Assembly (NCBI GenBank): GCA_015494295.1
Contig: WGBO01000026.1
Span: forward strand, 52,631 to 116,630
Direction: 5' to 3'
DNA: 64,000 bases
From: Gammaproteobacteria bacterium
GTDB lineage: Bacteria; Pseudomonadota; Gammaproteobacteria; DSM-19610
Below, in pieces: positions 19,167-27,364 of this stretch. The notes under the pieces were generated by a model. It saw nothing but the letters and a program-made list of their open reading frames with translations, had not been told where the DNA came from and made no database searches. A program made the translations under genes and the position numbers. Positions within the stretch are counted from its first letter, which is position 1; every line of letters starts with the position of its first letter.

Positions 19167-20618
19167 ATGGATCGAGACGCTTTCATCGCCGGACTGCCGG
19201 AGTTGCCGGCAGGCTGCATCCTCAGCGAGGAAGCCGAACTGCGCCCCTACGAGTGCGACGGGCTGTCCGCCTACCGGCGACTGCCCTGGCTGGTATTGCT
19301 GCCGGAAACCGTCGAACAGGTACGGGACATCCTGCGCTACTGCCACCGGCAAGGCGTCGCCGTGGTGGCGCGCGGGGCGGGCACCGGGCTCAGCGGCGGC
19401 GCGCTGCCGCTCGACAACGGTGTGCTGCTGAGCCTGGCGAAATTCAACGCCATTCTCGACATCGACGTCGACAACCGCCTGGCGCGCGTGCAGCCCGGGG
19501 TGCGCAACCTCGCCATTACCGAGGCGGTGGCGGAACACGGCCTCTACTACGCGCCCGATCCTTCCTCGCAGATCGCCTGTTCCATCGGCGGCAACGTCGC
19601 CGAGAACGCCGGCGGCGTGCACTGCCTGAAGTACGGGCTGACCGTACACAATATCGCGGAACTGAAACTGGTCACCATCGACGGGGAACTGCTGAGCGTG
19701 GGATGCCGGGCGCTGGACAGCCCCGGCTACGACCTGCTGGCGCTGCTCACCGGCTCCGAGGGCCTGCTCGGCGTGATTGTCGAAGTCACCGTGCGCCTGC
19801 TGCCGGTGCCGGAACAGGCGCAGGTGGTGCTGGCCGCCTTCGACGCAGTGGAAACCGCCGGCCAGGCGGTCGCCGCCGTCATTTCGCAAGGCATCCTGCC
19901 CGCCGGGCTGGAACTGATGGACCGGCTGGCGGTGCGCGCCGCCGAGGATTTCGTGCACGCCGGCTACCCGCTGGACGCCGACGCCATCCTGCTGTGCGAA
20001 CTGGACGGCGAACGTCACGAAGTGGAAATCCAGATCGAGCGCGTCAGCAAGCTGTTGCAGGAAGCCGGCGCCCGCGAAGTGCGGCGCGCCCGCGACCCGG
20101 CTGAACGGGCGCGCTTCTGGGCCGGGCGCAAGGCGGCCTTCCCCGCCGTCGGCCGCCTGTCGCCGGATTATTACTGCATGGACGGCACCATACCGCGCAA
20201 GCACCTGGGCAAGGTTCTCGCGACCATTGCGAACTGGTCGGAAGAATACGGCCTGCCGGTCGCCAATGTGTTCCACGCCGGCGACGGCAACCTGCACCCG
20301 CTGATTCTCTACGACGCCAACAAGCCCGGCGAACTGGAACGCACCGAGGAATTCGGCGCGCGCATCCTGGAACTGTGCATCGCCGTGGGCGGCACCATCA
20401 CCGGCGAACACGGCGTGGGCATGGAGAAGATCAACCAGATGTGCATGCAGTTCAACGAAGCCGAACTGCAACAGTTCCACGCCATCAAGCAGGCCTTCGA
20501 CCCGGATGGCCTGCTCAACCCGGGCAAGGCCATCCCGACGCTGGCGCGCTGCGCCGAGTTCGGACGCATGCACGTGCACGGTGGCGAACTGCCCTTCCCC
20601 GAACTGGAGCGTTTCTGA
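19167..20618 (+). CDS. glcD: Glycolate oxidase FAD-binding subunit GlcD
   Basis: 483 residues. FAD-linked 2-hydroxyacid dehydrogenase that oxidises glycolate to glyoxylate with GlcE and GlcF. The VAO/PCMH FAD-binding domain shows VVARGAGTGLSGGALPLDNG and PSSQIACSIGGNVAENAGG. The C-terminal FAD-oxidase domain has ANVFHAGDGNLHPLILYD and GGTITGEHGVGMEKINQM with the conserved catalytic-region histidines. It sits between pgm and glcE. In an autotroph this complex removes glycolate from Rubisco oxygenation. Confidence 0.93.
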   Translation: MDRDAFIAGLPELPAGCILSEEAELRPYECDGLSAYRRLPWLVLLPETVEQVRDILRYCHRQGVAVVARGAGTGLSGGALPLDNGVLLSLAKFNAILDIDVDNRLARVQPGVRNLAITEAVAEHGLYYAPDPSSQIACSIGGNVAENAGGVHCLKYGLTVHNIAELKLVTIDGELLSVGCRALDSPGYDLLALLTGSEGLLGVIVEVTVRLLPVPEQAQVVLAAFDAVETAGQAVAAVISQGILPAGLELMDRLAVRAAEDFVHAGYPLDADAILLCELDGERHEVEIQIERVSKLLQEAGAREVRRARDPAERARFWAGRKAAFPAVGRLSPDYYCMDGTIPRKHLGKVLATIANWSEEYGLPVANVFHAGDGNLHPLILYDANKPGELERTEEFGARILELCIAVGGTITGEHGVGMEKINQMCMQFNEAELQQFHAIKQAFDPDGLLNPGKAIPTLARCAEFGRMHVHGGELPFPELERF

Positions 20619-20620
20619 AC

Positions 20621-21688
20621 ATGGCCGGCCGCGATCTGACGTCCGAGTTCGCCGCACGCATCCGCGACGCGGCCGCGGCTGGCGAGCCGCTGTCCATCGT
20701 CGGCGGAGGCAGCAAGTCCTTCTACGGCAATCCCTGCCAGGCACGGCAAACACTCGACACCAGCCCGCACAACGGCATCGTCGACTACGAACCGTCCGAA
20801 CTGGTGGTGCGCGCGCGCAGCGGCACGCCGCTCGCGGAGGTCGAATCCCTGCTCGCCGAACACGGCCAGATGCTGGCCTTCGAGCCCCCGCACTTCGGCG
20901 CGCGGGCCACCCTCGGCGGCGCGATCGCCGCCGGCCTGTCCGGGCCGCGCCGCCCCTGGCAAGGCGCGGCGCGCGACTTCGTGCTGGGCGTGGGCCTGGT
21001 CAACGGCCGCGGCGAAACCCTGCGTTTCGGGGGACAGGTCATGAAGAACGTGGCCGGCTACGACGTGTCGCGGCTGATGGCGGGGGCGCTCGGCACCCTC
21101 GGGCTGATGACCGAGGTTTCGCTCAAGGTACTTCCGCAACCGGCCTGCGAATACACCCTCAAACAGGTCTGCGACCAGGCCGAGGCGCTGCGCCGCTTCA
21201 GCGACTGGCAGGCGCGCGCCCTGCCGCTGTCGGCCGCCTGCTGGCACGACGGACACCTGTACCTGCGCCTGTCCGGCGAGGAGCACAGCCTGCGCCACGC
21301 CCAGCACCGGCTCGGCGACGGCCTGCTGGAAGCGCTGCCTGACTGGTGGCGGCAACTACGCGACCACCAGCACCCCTTTTTCCAACGCAGCGAACCGCTG
21401 TGGCGCCTGTCGGTGCCACCCGCCACGCCGCCGCTGGCGCTGGACGGCGACTGGTTCATCGACTGGGGCGGCGCGCAACGCTGGTTGTACACCGCGGCCA
21501 GGCCGGAACAGGTACGCGCACTCGCCGCCAGCGTCGGCGGGCACGCCACGCTGTTCCGCAACGCCCCGCCGGAGGTTCCCGTGTTCCAGCCGTTGCCCGC
21601 ATCCCTGCTGGCCCTGCAACGGCGCATCAGGCACGCCATGGACCCGGCCGGCATCCTCAATCCCGGCCGTCTCCACGAGGAGCTGTAG
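20621..21688 (+). CDS. glcE: Glycolate oxidase FAD-binding subunit GlcE
   Basis: 355 residues. Second FAD subunit of glycolate oxidase, with a PCMH-type domain (PLSIVGGGSKSFYG, FGARATLGGAIAAGLSGPRR, FGGQVMKNVAGYDVSRLMAG). It has a shorter, less conserved C-terminal half ending MDPAGILNPGRLHEEL. The ATG at 20621 follows the glcD stop by 2 nt. The gene ends one base before glcF begins, giving a tight operon. Confidence 0.92.
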   Translation: MAGRDLTSEFAARIRDAAAAGEPLSIVGGGSKSFYGNPCQARQTLDTSPHNGIVDYEPSELVVRARSGTPLAEVESLLAEHGQMLAFEPPHFGARATLGGAIAAGLSGPRRPWQGAARDFVLGVGLVNGRGETLRFGGQVMKNVAGYDVSRLMAGALGTLGLMTEVSLKVLPQPACEYTLKQVCDQAEALRRFSDWQARALPLSAACWHDGHLYLRLSGEEHSLRHAQHRLGDGLLEALPDWWRQLRDHQHPFFQRSEPLWRLSVPPATPPLALDGDWFIDWGGAQRWLYTAARPEQVRALAASVGGHATLFRNAPPEVPVFQPLPASLLALQRRIRHAMDPAGILNPGRLHEEL

Positions 21689-21689
21689 G

Positions 21690-22895
21690 ATGCAGACACA
21701 ACTGCCCCGGGAACTGCTCGCCACCCCGCAAGGCCGCGTCGCGGACAGCGTGATACGAAGCTGCGTGCACTGCGGTTTCTGCAACGCCACCTGCCCCACC
21801 TACCAGTTGCTGGGCGACGAACTGGACGGACCGCGCGGGCGCATATACCAGATCAAGCAGATGCTGGAAGGCGCGCCCGCCACCCCCAGCCTGCAACGCC
21901 ACCTGGACCGTTGCCTGAGCTGCCGCGCCTGCGAAACCACCTGCCCGTCCGGTGTCGAGTACCACAAGCTGCTGGACATTGGTCGCGAACGCGTGGAACG
22001 TGACGTCCCGCGTCCGCTGCCCCAACGCCTGAAGCGCAGGCTGATCCAGTGGCTGTTCGCGGAGCGCGCCCGGGTGGCTCCGCTGCTGGCCATGGGCAGG
22101 CTGCTGCGCCCACTGCTGCCGGCGGCGCTGAAACGGCGCATACCGGTGCGCCGCAAACTGCCGGCACAGCGTCCGGGCGCGCACGCGCGCCGCATGTTGC
22201 TGCTGGACGGCTGCGTGCAGCCGGCCGCCGCGCCACACATCAACGCGCTCGCCGTGCGCCTGTTCGACCGGCTGGGCATCACGCTGGAAACGGCCGCAGA
22301 AAGCGGGTGTTGCGGCGCACTGCACTTTCACCTTGGCGATACTGAACGTGCGCGGCACAGCGCGCGCCGCAACATTGACGCCTGGTGGCCGGCCGTGGAA
22401 CAGGGCGCCGAGGCCATCGTCAGCACCGCCACCGGCTGCACGCCCATGCTGAAGGAGTATGGCGAACTGCTCGCCGGCGATCCCGACTATGCCGAACGCG
22501 CCAAACGCATCGCCGGAATGGCGCGCGACCTCGCCGAGGTTCTGGACGACGAGGATCTCACTAACCTGCCTGGCGGACAGGGCCAGCGCATCGCCTTCCA
22601 TTCACCCTGCTCGCTGCAACACGCGCAGCAACTCGACGGCGTGGTGGAAGGCATCCTGCAACAGGCCGGCTACAGCCTGGTGCCGGTGCGCGACAAGCAC
22701 CTGTGCTGCGGCTCCGCGGGCACCTATTCGCTCCTGCAACCCGCCCTGTCGAAACAGCTGGCGCGCAACAAGATCGAGGCACTGAGCCGTAAACAGCCGG
22801 AACTGATCGCCACCGCCAACATCGGCTGCCTGCTGCAACTGCAGGCCGGCAGCGAAACACCCGTGCGGCACTGGGTGGAATTGCTCGCCCGCTGA
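21690..22895 (+). CDS. glcF: Glycolate oxidase iron-sulfur subunit GlcF
   Basis: 401 residues. Membrane-associated Fe-S subunit passing electrons from GlcDE to quinone. Two 4Fe-4S motifs near the N-terminus: CVHCGFCNATCP (Cys25/28/31/35) and CLSCRACETTCP (about 75-86). Two C-terminal CCG domains (SGCCGALHFHLGD; HLCCGSAGTYSLLQ) as in heterodisulfide-reductase-type proteins. Last gene of pgm-glcDEF. A GC-rich stem-loop lies 34 bp beyond the stop. Confidence 0.93.
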   Translation: MQTQLPRELLATPQGRVADSVIRSCVHCGFCNATCPTYQLLGDELDGPRGRIYQIKQMLEGAPATPSLQRHLDRCLSCRACETTCPSGVEYHKLLDIGRERVERDVPRPLPQRLKRRLIQWLFAERARVAPLLAMGRLLRPLLPAALKRRIPVRRKLPAQRPGAHARRMLLLDGCVQPAAAPHINALAVRLFDRLGITLETAAESGCCGALHFHLGDTERARHSARRNIDAWWPAVEQGAEAIVSTATGCTPMLKEYGELLAGDPDYAERAKRIAGMARDLAEVLDDEDLTNLPGGQGQRIAFHSPCSLQHAQQLDGVVEGILQQAGYSLVPVRDKHLCCGSAGTYSLLQPALSKQLARNKIEALSRKQPELIATANIGCLLQLQAGSETPVRHWVELLAR

Positions 22896-22928
22896 ATACA
22901 TGGACTGCGGTCCACAAAGCCGCGGTAC

Positions 22929-22948
22929 GCGCGCGCAAAGGCGCGCGC
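22929..22948. repeat. GC-only stem-loop after glcF
   Basis: GCGCGCGC arms at 22929-22936 and 22941-22948 enclose an AAAG loop. No T-tract follows, so it is not a classical intrinsic terminator. It may slow transcription at the operon end or simply be alternating GC sequence. Confidence 0.45.
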
Positions 22949-22993
22949 AGCCGCTACAATGCGACCTCACCAAACCCGGGAGAGACACCGACC

Positions 22994-23824
22994 GTGAGCA
23001 ATCCCCTGCTACCCCTCATCGCAGAACCCGAACAGCTCGAGGCCATCCTCGGCGATCGCAGGCTCGTCGTCCTGCACATCACCAAACCGGAACGCTACGC
23101 CGAGTTTCACGTACCAGGCGCCATCTTCCTGGAGGGTGCGCGCTTCGTGCGCGTCGAAAAGCCGCTGGCCGGCCTGCTTCCCCGTGAAAACGACCTGCAA
23201 GGGGTACTGGAAGACATCGGCATCAGTCCCGACAGCCACGTCGTCGCCTACGACGACGAGGGCGGCGGCTGGGCCAGCCGCCTGCTGTGGACACTGGAGT
23301 GTATCGGTCACCGCGACTTCTCGCTGCTCAACGGCGGGCTGCTGGCCTGGGTCAACGAAGGCTTCCCGGTGAGCCGCGAGCCCGCGCATCCCGGCTCCGG
23401 GCACTACCCGGTGAGCTACCGCCCGGAGCCGGTGGCGAACGCCGACTACATCCTGTCACGGCTTGGCGACAGCGATTTCCTCACCCTCGACGCGCGTACA
23501 CCGGAAGAATACAGCGGCGCAAAGAAGCTGGCGGCGCGCGGCGGCCACATTCCCGGCGCGAAACTGCTCAACTGGCTGGACACCATGGATCGCATGCGCA
23601 ATCTGCGGCTGCGGCCGGAAGCGGAACTGCGCGCCATGCTGGAAGCGCGCGGCGTGACGCCGGACAAGGAAGTAGTGTGCTACTGCCAGTCCCACCACCG
23701 CTCCTCGCACACCTTCATCATGCTCAGGTCGCTCGGCTACCCGCGCATAAAGGGTTATCCCGGCGCCTGGTCCGAGTGGGGCAACCGGGAGGACACGCCG
23801 GTAGAAACCGGCCTAGTCGAATGA
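22994..23824 (+). CDS. Two-domain rhodanese (sulfurtransferase)
   Basis: 276 residues, two rhodanese domains (about 5-125 and 150-270). The active-site loop CQSHHRSSH in the C-terminal domain ([16 protein letters not shown]) has the catalytic cysteine. The N-terminal domain ends in [20 protein letters not shown], where the cysteine loop is degenerate. This is the thiosulfate/3-mercaptopyruvate sulfurtransferase architecture, moving sulfane sulfur to cyanide or thiols. The start is GTG, with GGGAGAGACACC upstream. Convergent 12-bp overlap with orn. Confidence 0.88.
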   Translation: MSNPLLPLIAEPEQLEAILGDRRLVVLHITKPERYAEFHVPGAIFLEGARFVRVEKPLAGLLPRENDLQGVLEDIGISPDSHVVAYDDEGGGWASRLLWTLECIGHRDFSLLNGGLLAWVNEGFPVSREPAHPGSGHYPVSYRPEPVANADYILSRLGDSDFLTLDARTPEEYSGAKKLAARGGHIPGAKLLNWLDTMDRMRNLRLRPEAELRAMLEARGVTPDKEVVCYCQSHHRSSHTFIMLRSLGYPRIKGYPGAWSEWGNREDTPVETGLVE

Positions 23825-24364
23825 ACGGAACAGGTGCTCGCGGTAGTACCGGAGTTCGTTGATCGAATCGCGAATGTCATCCATGGCCAGGTGCGAGGAT
23901 TCCTTGTTGAAGCCCTTCACCAGCTCCGGCGCCCAGCGCCTGCCCAGTTCCTTGATGGTGCTCACGTCCAGGTTGCGGTAGTGGAAATATTCTTCCAGTT
24001 CCGGCATCAGGCGCGCCATGAAACGGCGGTCCTGGCATATGGAATTGCCACACATGGGCGACACCCCCTTGTCCACGTGCTGCTCCAGAAACTCCAGCGT
24101 CAGGCGCTCGGCGTCGCGCACGCTCAGGCCACTGTCCTTGACCCGCTGCGTCAGCCCCGACTTGCCGTGCTGGCGGGTATTCCACTCGTCCATGGCGTCG
24201 AGTACCGCGTCGGGCTGGTGAATGGCCAGCATCGGGCCCTCGGCGACAATTTCCAGTTGCGAGTCGGTAACGATGGTGGCGATTTCGATGATCTGGTCGT
24301 TGAAGGTATCCAGACCGGTCATTTCCAGGTCGATCCAGATGAGATTGTTTTTCCTGTCAGACAT
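23813..24364 (-). CDS. orn: Oligoribonuclease Orn
   Basis: 183 residues, DEDDh 3'-5' exonuclease that degrades 2-5-nt RNAs and pGpG. Motifs are [20 protein letters not shown] (Exo I, Asp and Glu), [40 protein letters not shown] (Exo II) and [20 protein letters not shown] (Exo III). Normal length. It is divergent from the M48 protease gene; orn next to an M48 protease and rsgA is a common gammaproteobacterial arrangement. Confidence 0.95.
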   Translation of the reverse strand: MSDRKNNLIWIDLEMTGLDTFNDQIIEIATIVTDSQLEIVAEGPMLAIHQPDAVLDAMDEWNTRQHGKSGLTQRVKDSGLSVRDAERLTLEFLEQHVDKGVSPMCGNSICQDRRFMARLMPELEEYFHYRNLDVSTIKELGRRWAPELVKGFNKESSHLAMDDIRDSINELRYYREHLFRSFD

Positions 24365-24446
24365 TCCCGAGGCTCCTTAAGGTTGTTCTGCATTGTAGCA
24401 AAGGCTAACCTTCGACGATCAACGGAAAAAAGACGAAAAACGCCAC

Positions 24447-25691
24447 ATGAACACATTCACCTGGATCTTCCTCGCCGCCCTCGCCCTGTCACTGGCGGTC
24501 AAGCTGTGGCTGGCGCAGCGCCAGATACGCGCCGTCAGCCGCAACCGCGACGCGGTGCCGGAGGCTTTCGCCGACAGCATTCCGCTGGACGCGCACCGCA
24601 AGGCGGCCGACTACACGCTCGCCAACGTGCGGCTGGGACGGCTGGAACTGATCTGGGACAGCCTGCTGCTGCTTGGCTGGACGCTGGGCGGCGGGCTGCA
24701 ATGGCTGAACGAGCTTTGGCAGGGTTTCGGCTGGGGCGAAATACCCTCCGGCGTGGCGCTGATGCTCAGCGCCTTCGCCATCATGGCGCTGCTGGACCTG
24801 CCCTTCTCGCTCTACCACACCTTCGTGCTGGAAGCGCGTTTCGGCTTCAACAAAACCAGCTTTGGCACCTGGCTGGGCGACCTGGTCAAGCAAACCCTGC
24901 TGATGCTGGTACTGGGCGCGCCGCTGGCCTGGGCTGCGCTGTGGCTGATGCAGGGATCCGGCGCACTGTGGTGGCTGTGGCTGTGGGTGCTGTGGAGCGG
25001 CTTCAGCCTGTTGATGCTGTGGGCCTACCCGGCGGTGATCGCGCCGTTGTTCAACACCTTCACCCCGCTCGACGACGACAAGCTGCAACAGCGCATACAG
25101 GCCCTGCTCGACCGCTGCGGCTTCACCAGCAAGGGCATCTACGTCATGGACGGTTCGCGCCGCTCCGGTCACGGCAACGCCTATTTCACCGGCATGGGGC
25201 AGAACAAGCGCATCGTGTTCTTCGACACCCTGCTGGAAACGCTCAACGCCGACGAAATCGAGGCAGTCCTGGCGCACGAACTGGGGCACTTCAAGCGCAA
25301 ACACGTGCAAAAGCGTATCGTCACCATGATGCTGATGAGCCTGGCCGGCCTGGCGCTGCTCGGCTGGCTCGCGGGCCAGCCCTGGTTCTACGAGGGCCTG
25401 GGCGTGCACGGCCGTTCCGACGCGCTGGCGCTGCTGCTGTTCATGATGGTGTCGCCGGTGTTCACCATCTTCCTGCAACCGCTGTCCTCGTGGGTATCGC
25501 GCAAGCACGAGTTCGAGGCCGACGACTACGCGGCCCGGCAGGCCAGCGCGCGCGACCTGGTTCGTGCGCTGGTCAAGATGTACAGGGAAAACGCCAGTAC
25601 GCTCACGCCCGACCCGCTGTACTCGGCGTTCCACGATTCACATCCGCCGGCACCGGTGCGCGTGGCGCACCTGGTCGGCAAGACGGGGTAA
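24447..25691 (+). CDS. M48 family membrane metallopeptidase (Ste24/CAAX-protease-1-like)
   Basis: 414 residues, with about six hydrophobic segments. The zinc motif is AVLAHELGHFKRKHVQKR (HExxH, two His and a Glu), with a second zinc-ligand glutamate probably in HEFEADDYAARQ. The Ste24-specific N-terminal block (LEARFGFNKTSFGTWLGD) is clear. Relatives cleave after CAAX-like or misfolded membrane substrates; in bacteria the role is probably membrane protein quality control. First gene of a run with cytochrome c, phhB and rsgA, with spacings of 14, 1 and a few bp. Confidence 0.9.
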   Translation: MNTFTWIFLAALALSLAVKLWLAQRQIRAVSRNRDAVPEAFADSIPLDAHRKAADYTLANVRLGRLELIWDSLLLLGWTLGGGLQWLNELWQGFGWGEIPSGVALMLSAFAIMALLDLPFSLYHTFVLEARFGFNKTSFGTWLGDLVKQTLLMLVLGAPLAWAALWLMQGSGALWWLWLWVLWSGFSLLMLWAYPAVIAPLFNTFTPLDDDKLQQRIQALLDRCGFTSKGIYVMDGSRRSGHGNAYFTGMGQNKRIVFFDTLLETLNADEIEAVLAHELGHFKRKHVQKRIVTMMLMSLAGLALLGWLAGQPWFYEGLGVHGRSDALALLLFMMVSPVFTIFLQPLSSWVSRKHEFEADDYAARQASARDLVRALVKMYRENASTLTPDPLYSAFHDSHPPAPVRVAHLVGKTG

Positions 25692-25705
25692 GCCTGGAGG
25701 CAACC

Positions 25706-26005
25706 ATGAAACATACATCTACAGCAATCGTTCTGCTCGGCACCAGCCTGTTGCCGGGCTTACTATCCACGGCATTCGCCGCCGACGCCGAACGCGGCCG
25801 CAAGCTGCACGACGCGCAGTGCATGAAGTGCCACGACACCAGCGTATACACGCGTTCCGACCACTTTGTGCTGAACCGCAACGCACTCGACAAACAGGTC
25901 ACGCGCTGCCACCAGAACGTCGGCGCCGAATGGTCCGACGAGGATGTCGCCGACGTTGTGCAGTACCTCGACGAAACCTTCTACCATTTCGGGGCGAAAG
26001 ACTGA
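25706..26005 (+). CDS. Small periplasmic c-type cytochrome
   Basis: 99 residues with a cleavable signal peptide (about 1-25, ending STAFAA/DAERG). One heme site CMKCH (about 39-43). No methionine follows the heme motif in the mature protein, so the usual His/Met coordination is not possible. The conserved VYTRSDHFVLNRNALDKQVT segment and the RCHQN histidine are candidates for the sixth ligand. The redox partner is not known. GGAGGCAACC precedes the ATG; phhB starts 1 bp after the stop. Confidence 0.85.
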   Translation: MKHTSTAIVLLGTSLLPGLLSTAFAADAERGRKLHDAQCMKCHDTSVYTRSDHFVLNRNALDKQVTRCHQNVGAEWSDEDVADVVQYLDETFYHFGAKD

Positions 26006-26006
26006 C

Positions 26007-26336
26007 ATGGAAGCGCTGACCGAACGCCACTGCCAGCGCGATGCGAGCCGCCTGGACGCGGCGCGCGTCAGCGAAATGATGAAACGGGTCCACGCCGACT
26101 GGACGCTCGCCGAAGACGGCCTGTCCATCCGGCGCGAGTTCCGGTTCGGCAACTATTACGAAACCATCGCCTTCGTCAACGCGCTGGCCTGGGTGGCGCA
26201 CCGCGAGGATCACCACCCCGACCTGGAAGTGGGCTACAACCGCTGCCAGGTGCGTTACAGCACCCACTCGGCGGGCGGCCTGTCCGACAACGACTTCATC
26301 TGCGCCGCGCGCATCGACGCGCTGGCCGGAAGCTGA
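26007..26336 (+). CDS. phhB: 4a-hydroxytetrahydrobiopterin dehydratase (PCD/DCoH)
   Basis: 109 residues. Dehydrates 4a-hydroxytetrahydrobiopterin in pterin recycling or acts as a moonlighting factor. The core FGNYYETIAFVNALAWVAHR and the active-site motif EDHHPDLEVGYNRCQVRYST with the two histidines and Asp are complete. No phenylalanine hydroxylase gene is in the window. Part of the M48 - cytochrome c - phhB - rsgA run. Confidence 0.92.
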   Translation: MEALTERHCQRDASRLDAARVSEMMKRVHADWTLAEDGLSIRREFRFGNYYETIAFVNALAWVAHREDHHPDLEVGYNRCQVRYSTHSAGGLSDNDFICAARIDALAGS

Positions 26337-26448
26337 GGCCCCCCTGGCCAGGCGTCGTCCAGGACACCGCCCCTCGGGCAGGACCGCCTCACGGGAGCAC
26401 GAGGGCGAGCCGGGACTGGTTCTCGCCCACTACGGTCAAGCCAGCCTG

Positions 26449-27291
26449 GTGGAAAGCGAGGGCGGGGACATCATCCGCTGCGCAACACGCCGCAAACTGC
26501 CTCGCACCGTGTGCGGCGACCGCGTGCTGTGGGTCGCCAGCAACCCCCGCGAAGGCATCATTACCCGCGTGCTGGACCGCGCCACCACGCTTGTGCGGCC
26601 CGACCACAACGGCCGGCCGCGGCCGGTGGCCGCCAACATGGACCAGATCGTGGTGGTCATCGCCAGCAAGCCCAGTTTCGAGTACGGCATGCTAGACCGT
26701 TACCTCGCGGCCGCCGAACTGATCGGCGTCACACCGGCGATCGTCGTCAACAAAAGCGACCTCCTCGACGCGGACAGCCATGGCCGTCTCGACGATCGCC
26801 TGTCGCTGTACCGCGCCATCGGTTACGCCGTGCTGTTCACCAGCACCCTGAGCACTGACGGCATGAAGGATCTGTACGCAGCGCTGAAGGGCCACACCAG
26901 TATCCTCGTCGGCCAGTCCGGGGTCGGCAAGTCCTCGCTGGTGAAGACCCTGCTGCCCGACCTGGACATCCGCGTCGGCAACCTCTCGCAGGTAACCGGC
27001 CTGGGACGTCACACCACCACCGTGGCCACGCTCTATCACCTGCCCGACGGCGGTGATCTCATCGACTCGCCAGGCGTGCGCGACTTCACACTGTGCAACG
27101 TCGAACCGGAACAGCTCGAACGCGGGTTCCGCGAATTTGCGCCGTACCTGGGACAGTGCCGTTTCCACAACTGCCGTCACGTCAGCGAACCCGGCTGCGC
27201 GGTCGCCGACGCGGCGCGCAACGGCGACATCGCCCCCCAACGCCTGGAGAACTACCGCGCCCTGGTCGCGTCGATGAAGGCGCAAACATGA
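26449..27291 (+). CDS. rsgA: Ribosome small subunit-dependent GTPase RsgA (start uncertain)
   Basis: At least 280 residues. A circularly permuted GTPase that aids late 30S maturation. The G4 motif VVNKSD precedes G1 (VGQSGVGKSSLVKTLLPD) and G3 (LIDSPGVRDF). The C-terminal zinc ligands are CRFHNCRHVSEPGC. The GTG at 26449 is the first ATG/GTG/TTG in frame, but homology continues upstream: the frame encodes EPGLVLAHYGQASL, the normal beginning of the OB fold. A CTG at 26344, with GAGG 5 nt upstream, would restore a typical N-terminus. The annotated start is therefore a minimum. Confidence 0.9.
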   Translation: MESEGGDIIRCATRRKLPRTVCGDRVLWVASNPREGIITRVLDRATTLVRPDHNGRPRPVAANMDQIVVVIASKPSFEYGMLDRYLAAAELIGVTPAIVVNKSDLLDADSHGRLDDRLSLYRAIGYAVLFTSTLSTDGMKDLYAALKGHTSILVGQSGVGKSSLVKTLLPDLDIRVGNLSQVTGLGRHTTTVATLYHLPDGGDLIDSPGVRDFTLCNVEPEQLERGFREFAPYLGQCRFHNCRHVSEPGCAVADAARNGDIAPQRLENYRALVASMKAQT

Positions 27292-27364
27292 AGTTTCCGT
27301 AAAGGAAGGCCGGAAGCGAGCATGGTAAAATTTTTTCTTTACCTGCTCGCAAGGCGGTACATCC

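Noticed and set aside
22929..22948. Stem-loop after glcF as an intrinsic terminator
   Set aside because: No T-tract follows the stem; kept only as a repeat.
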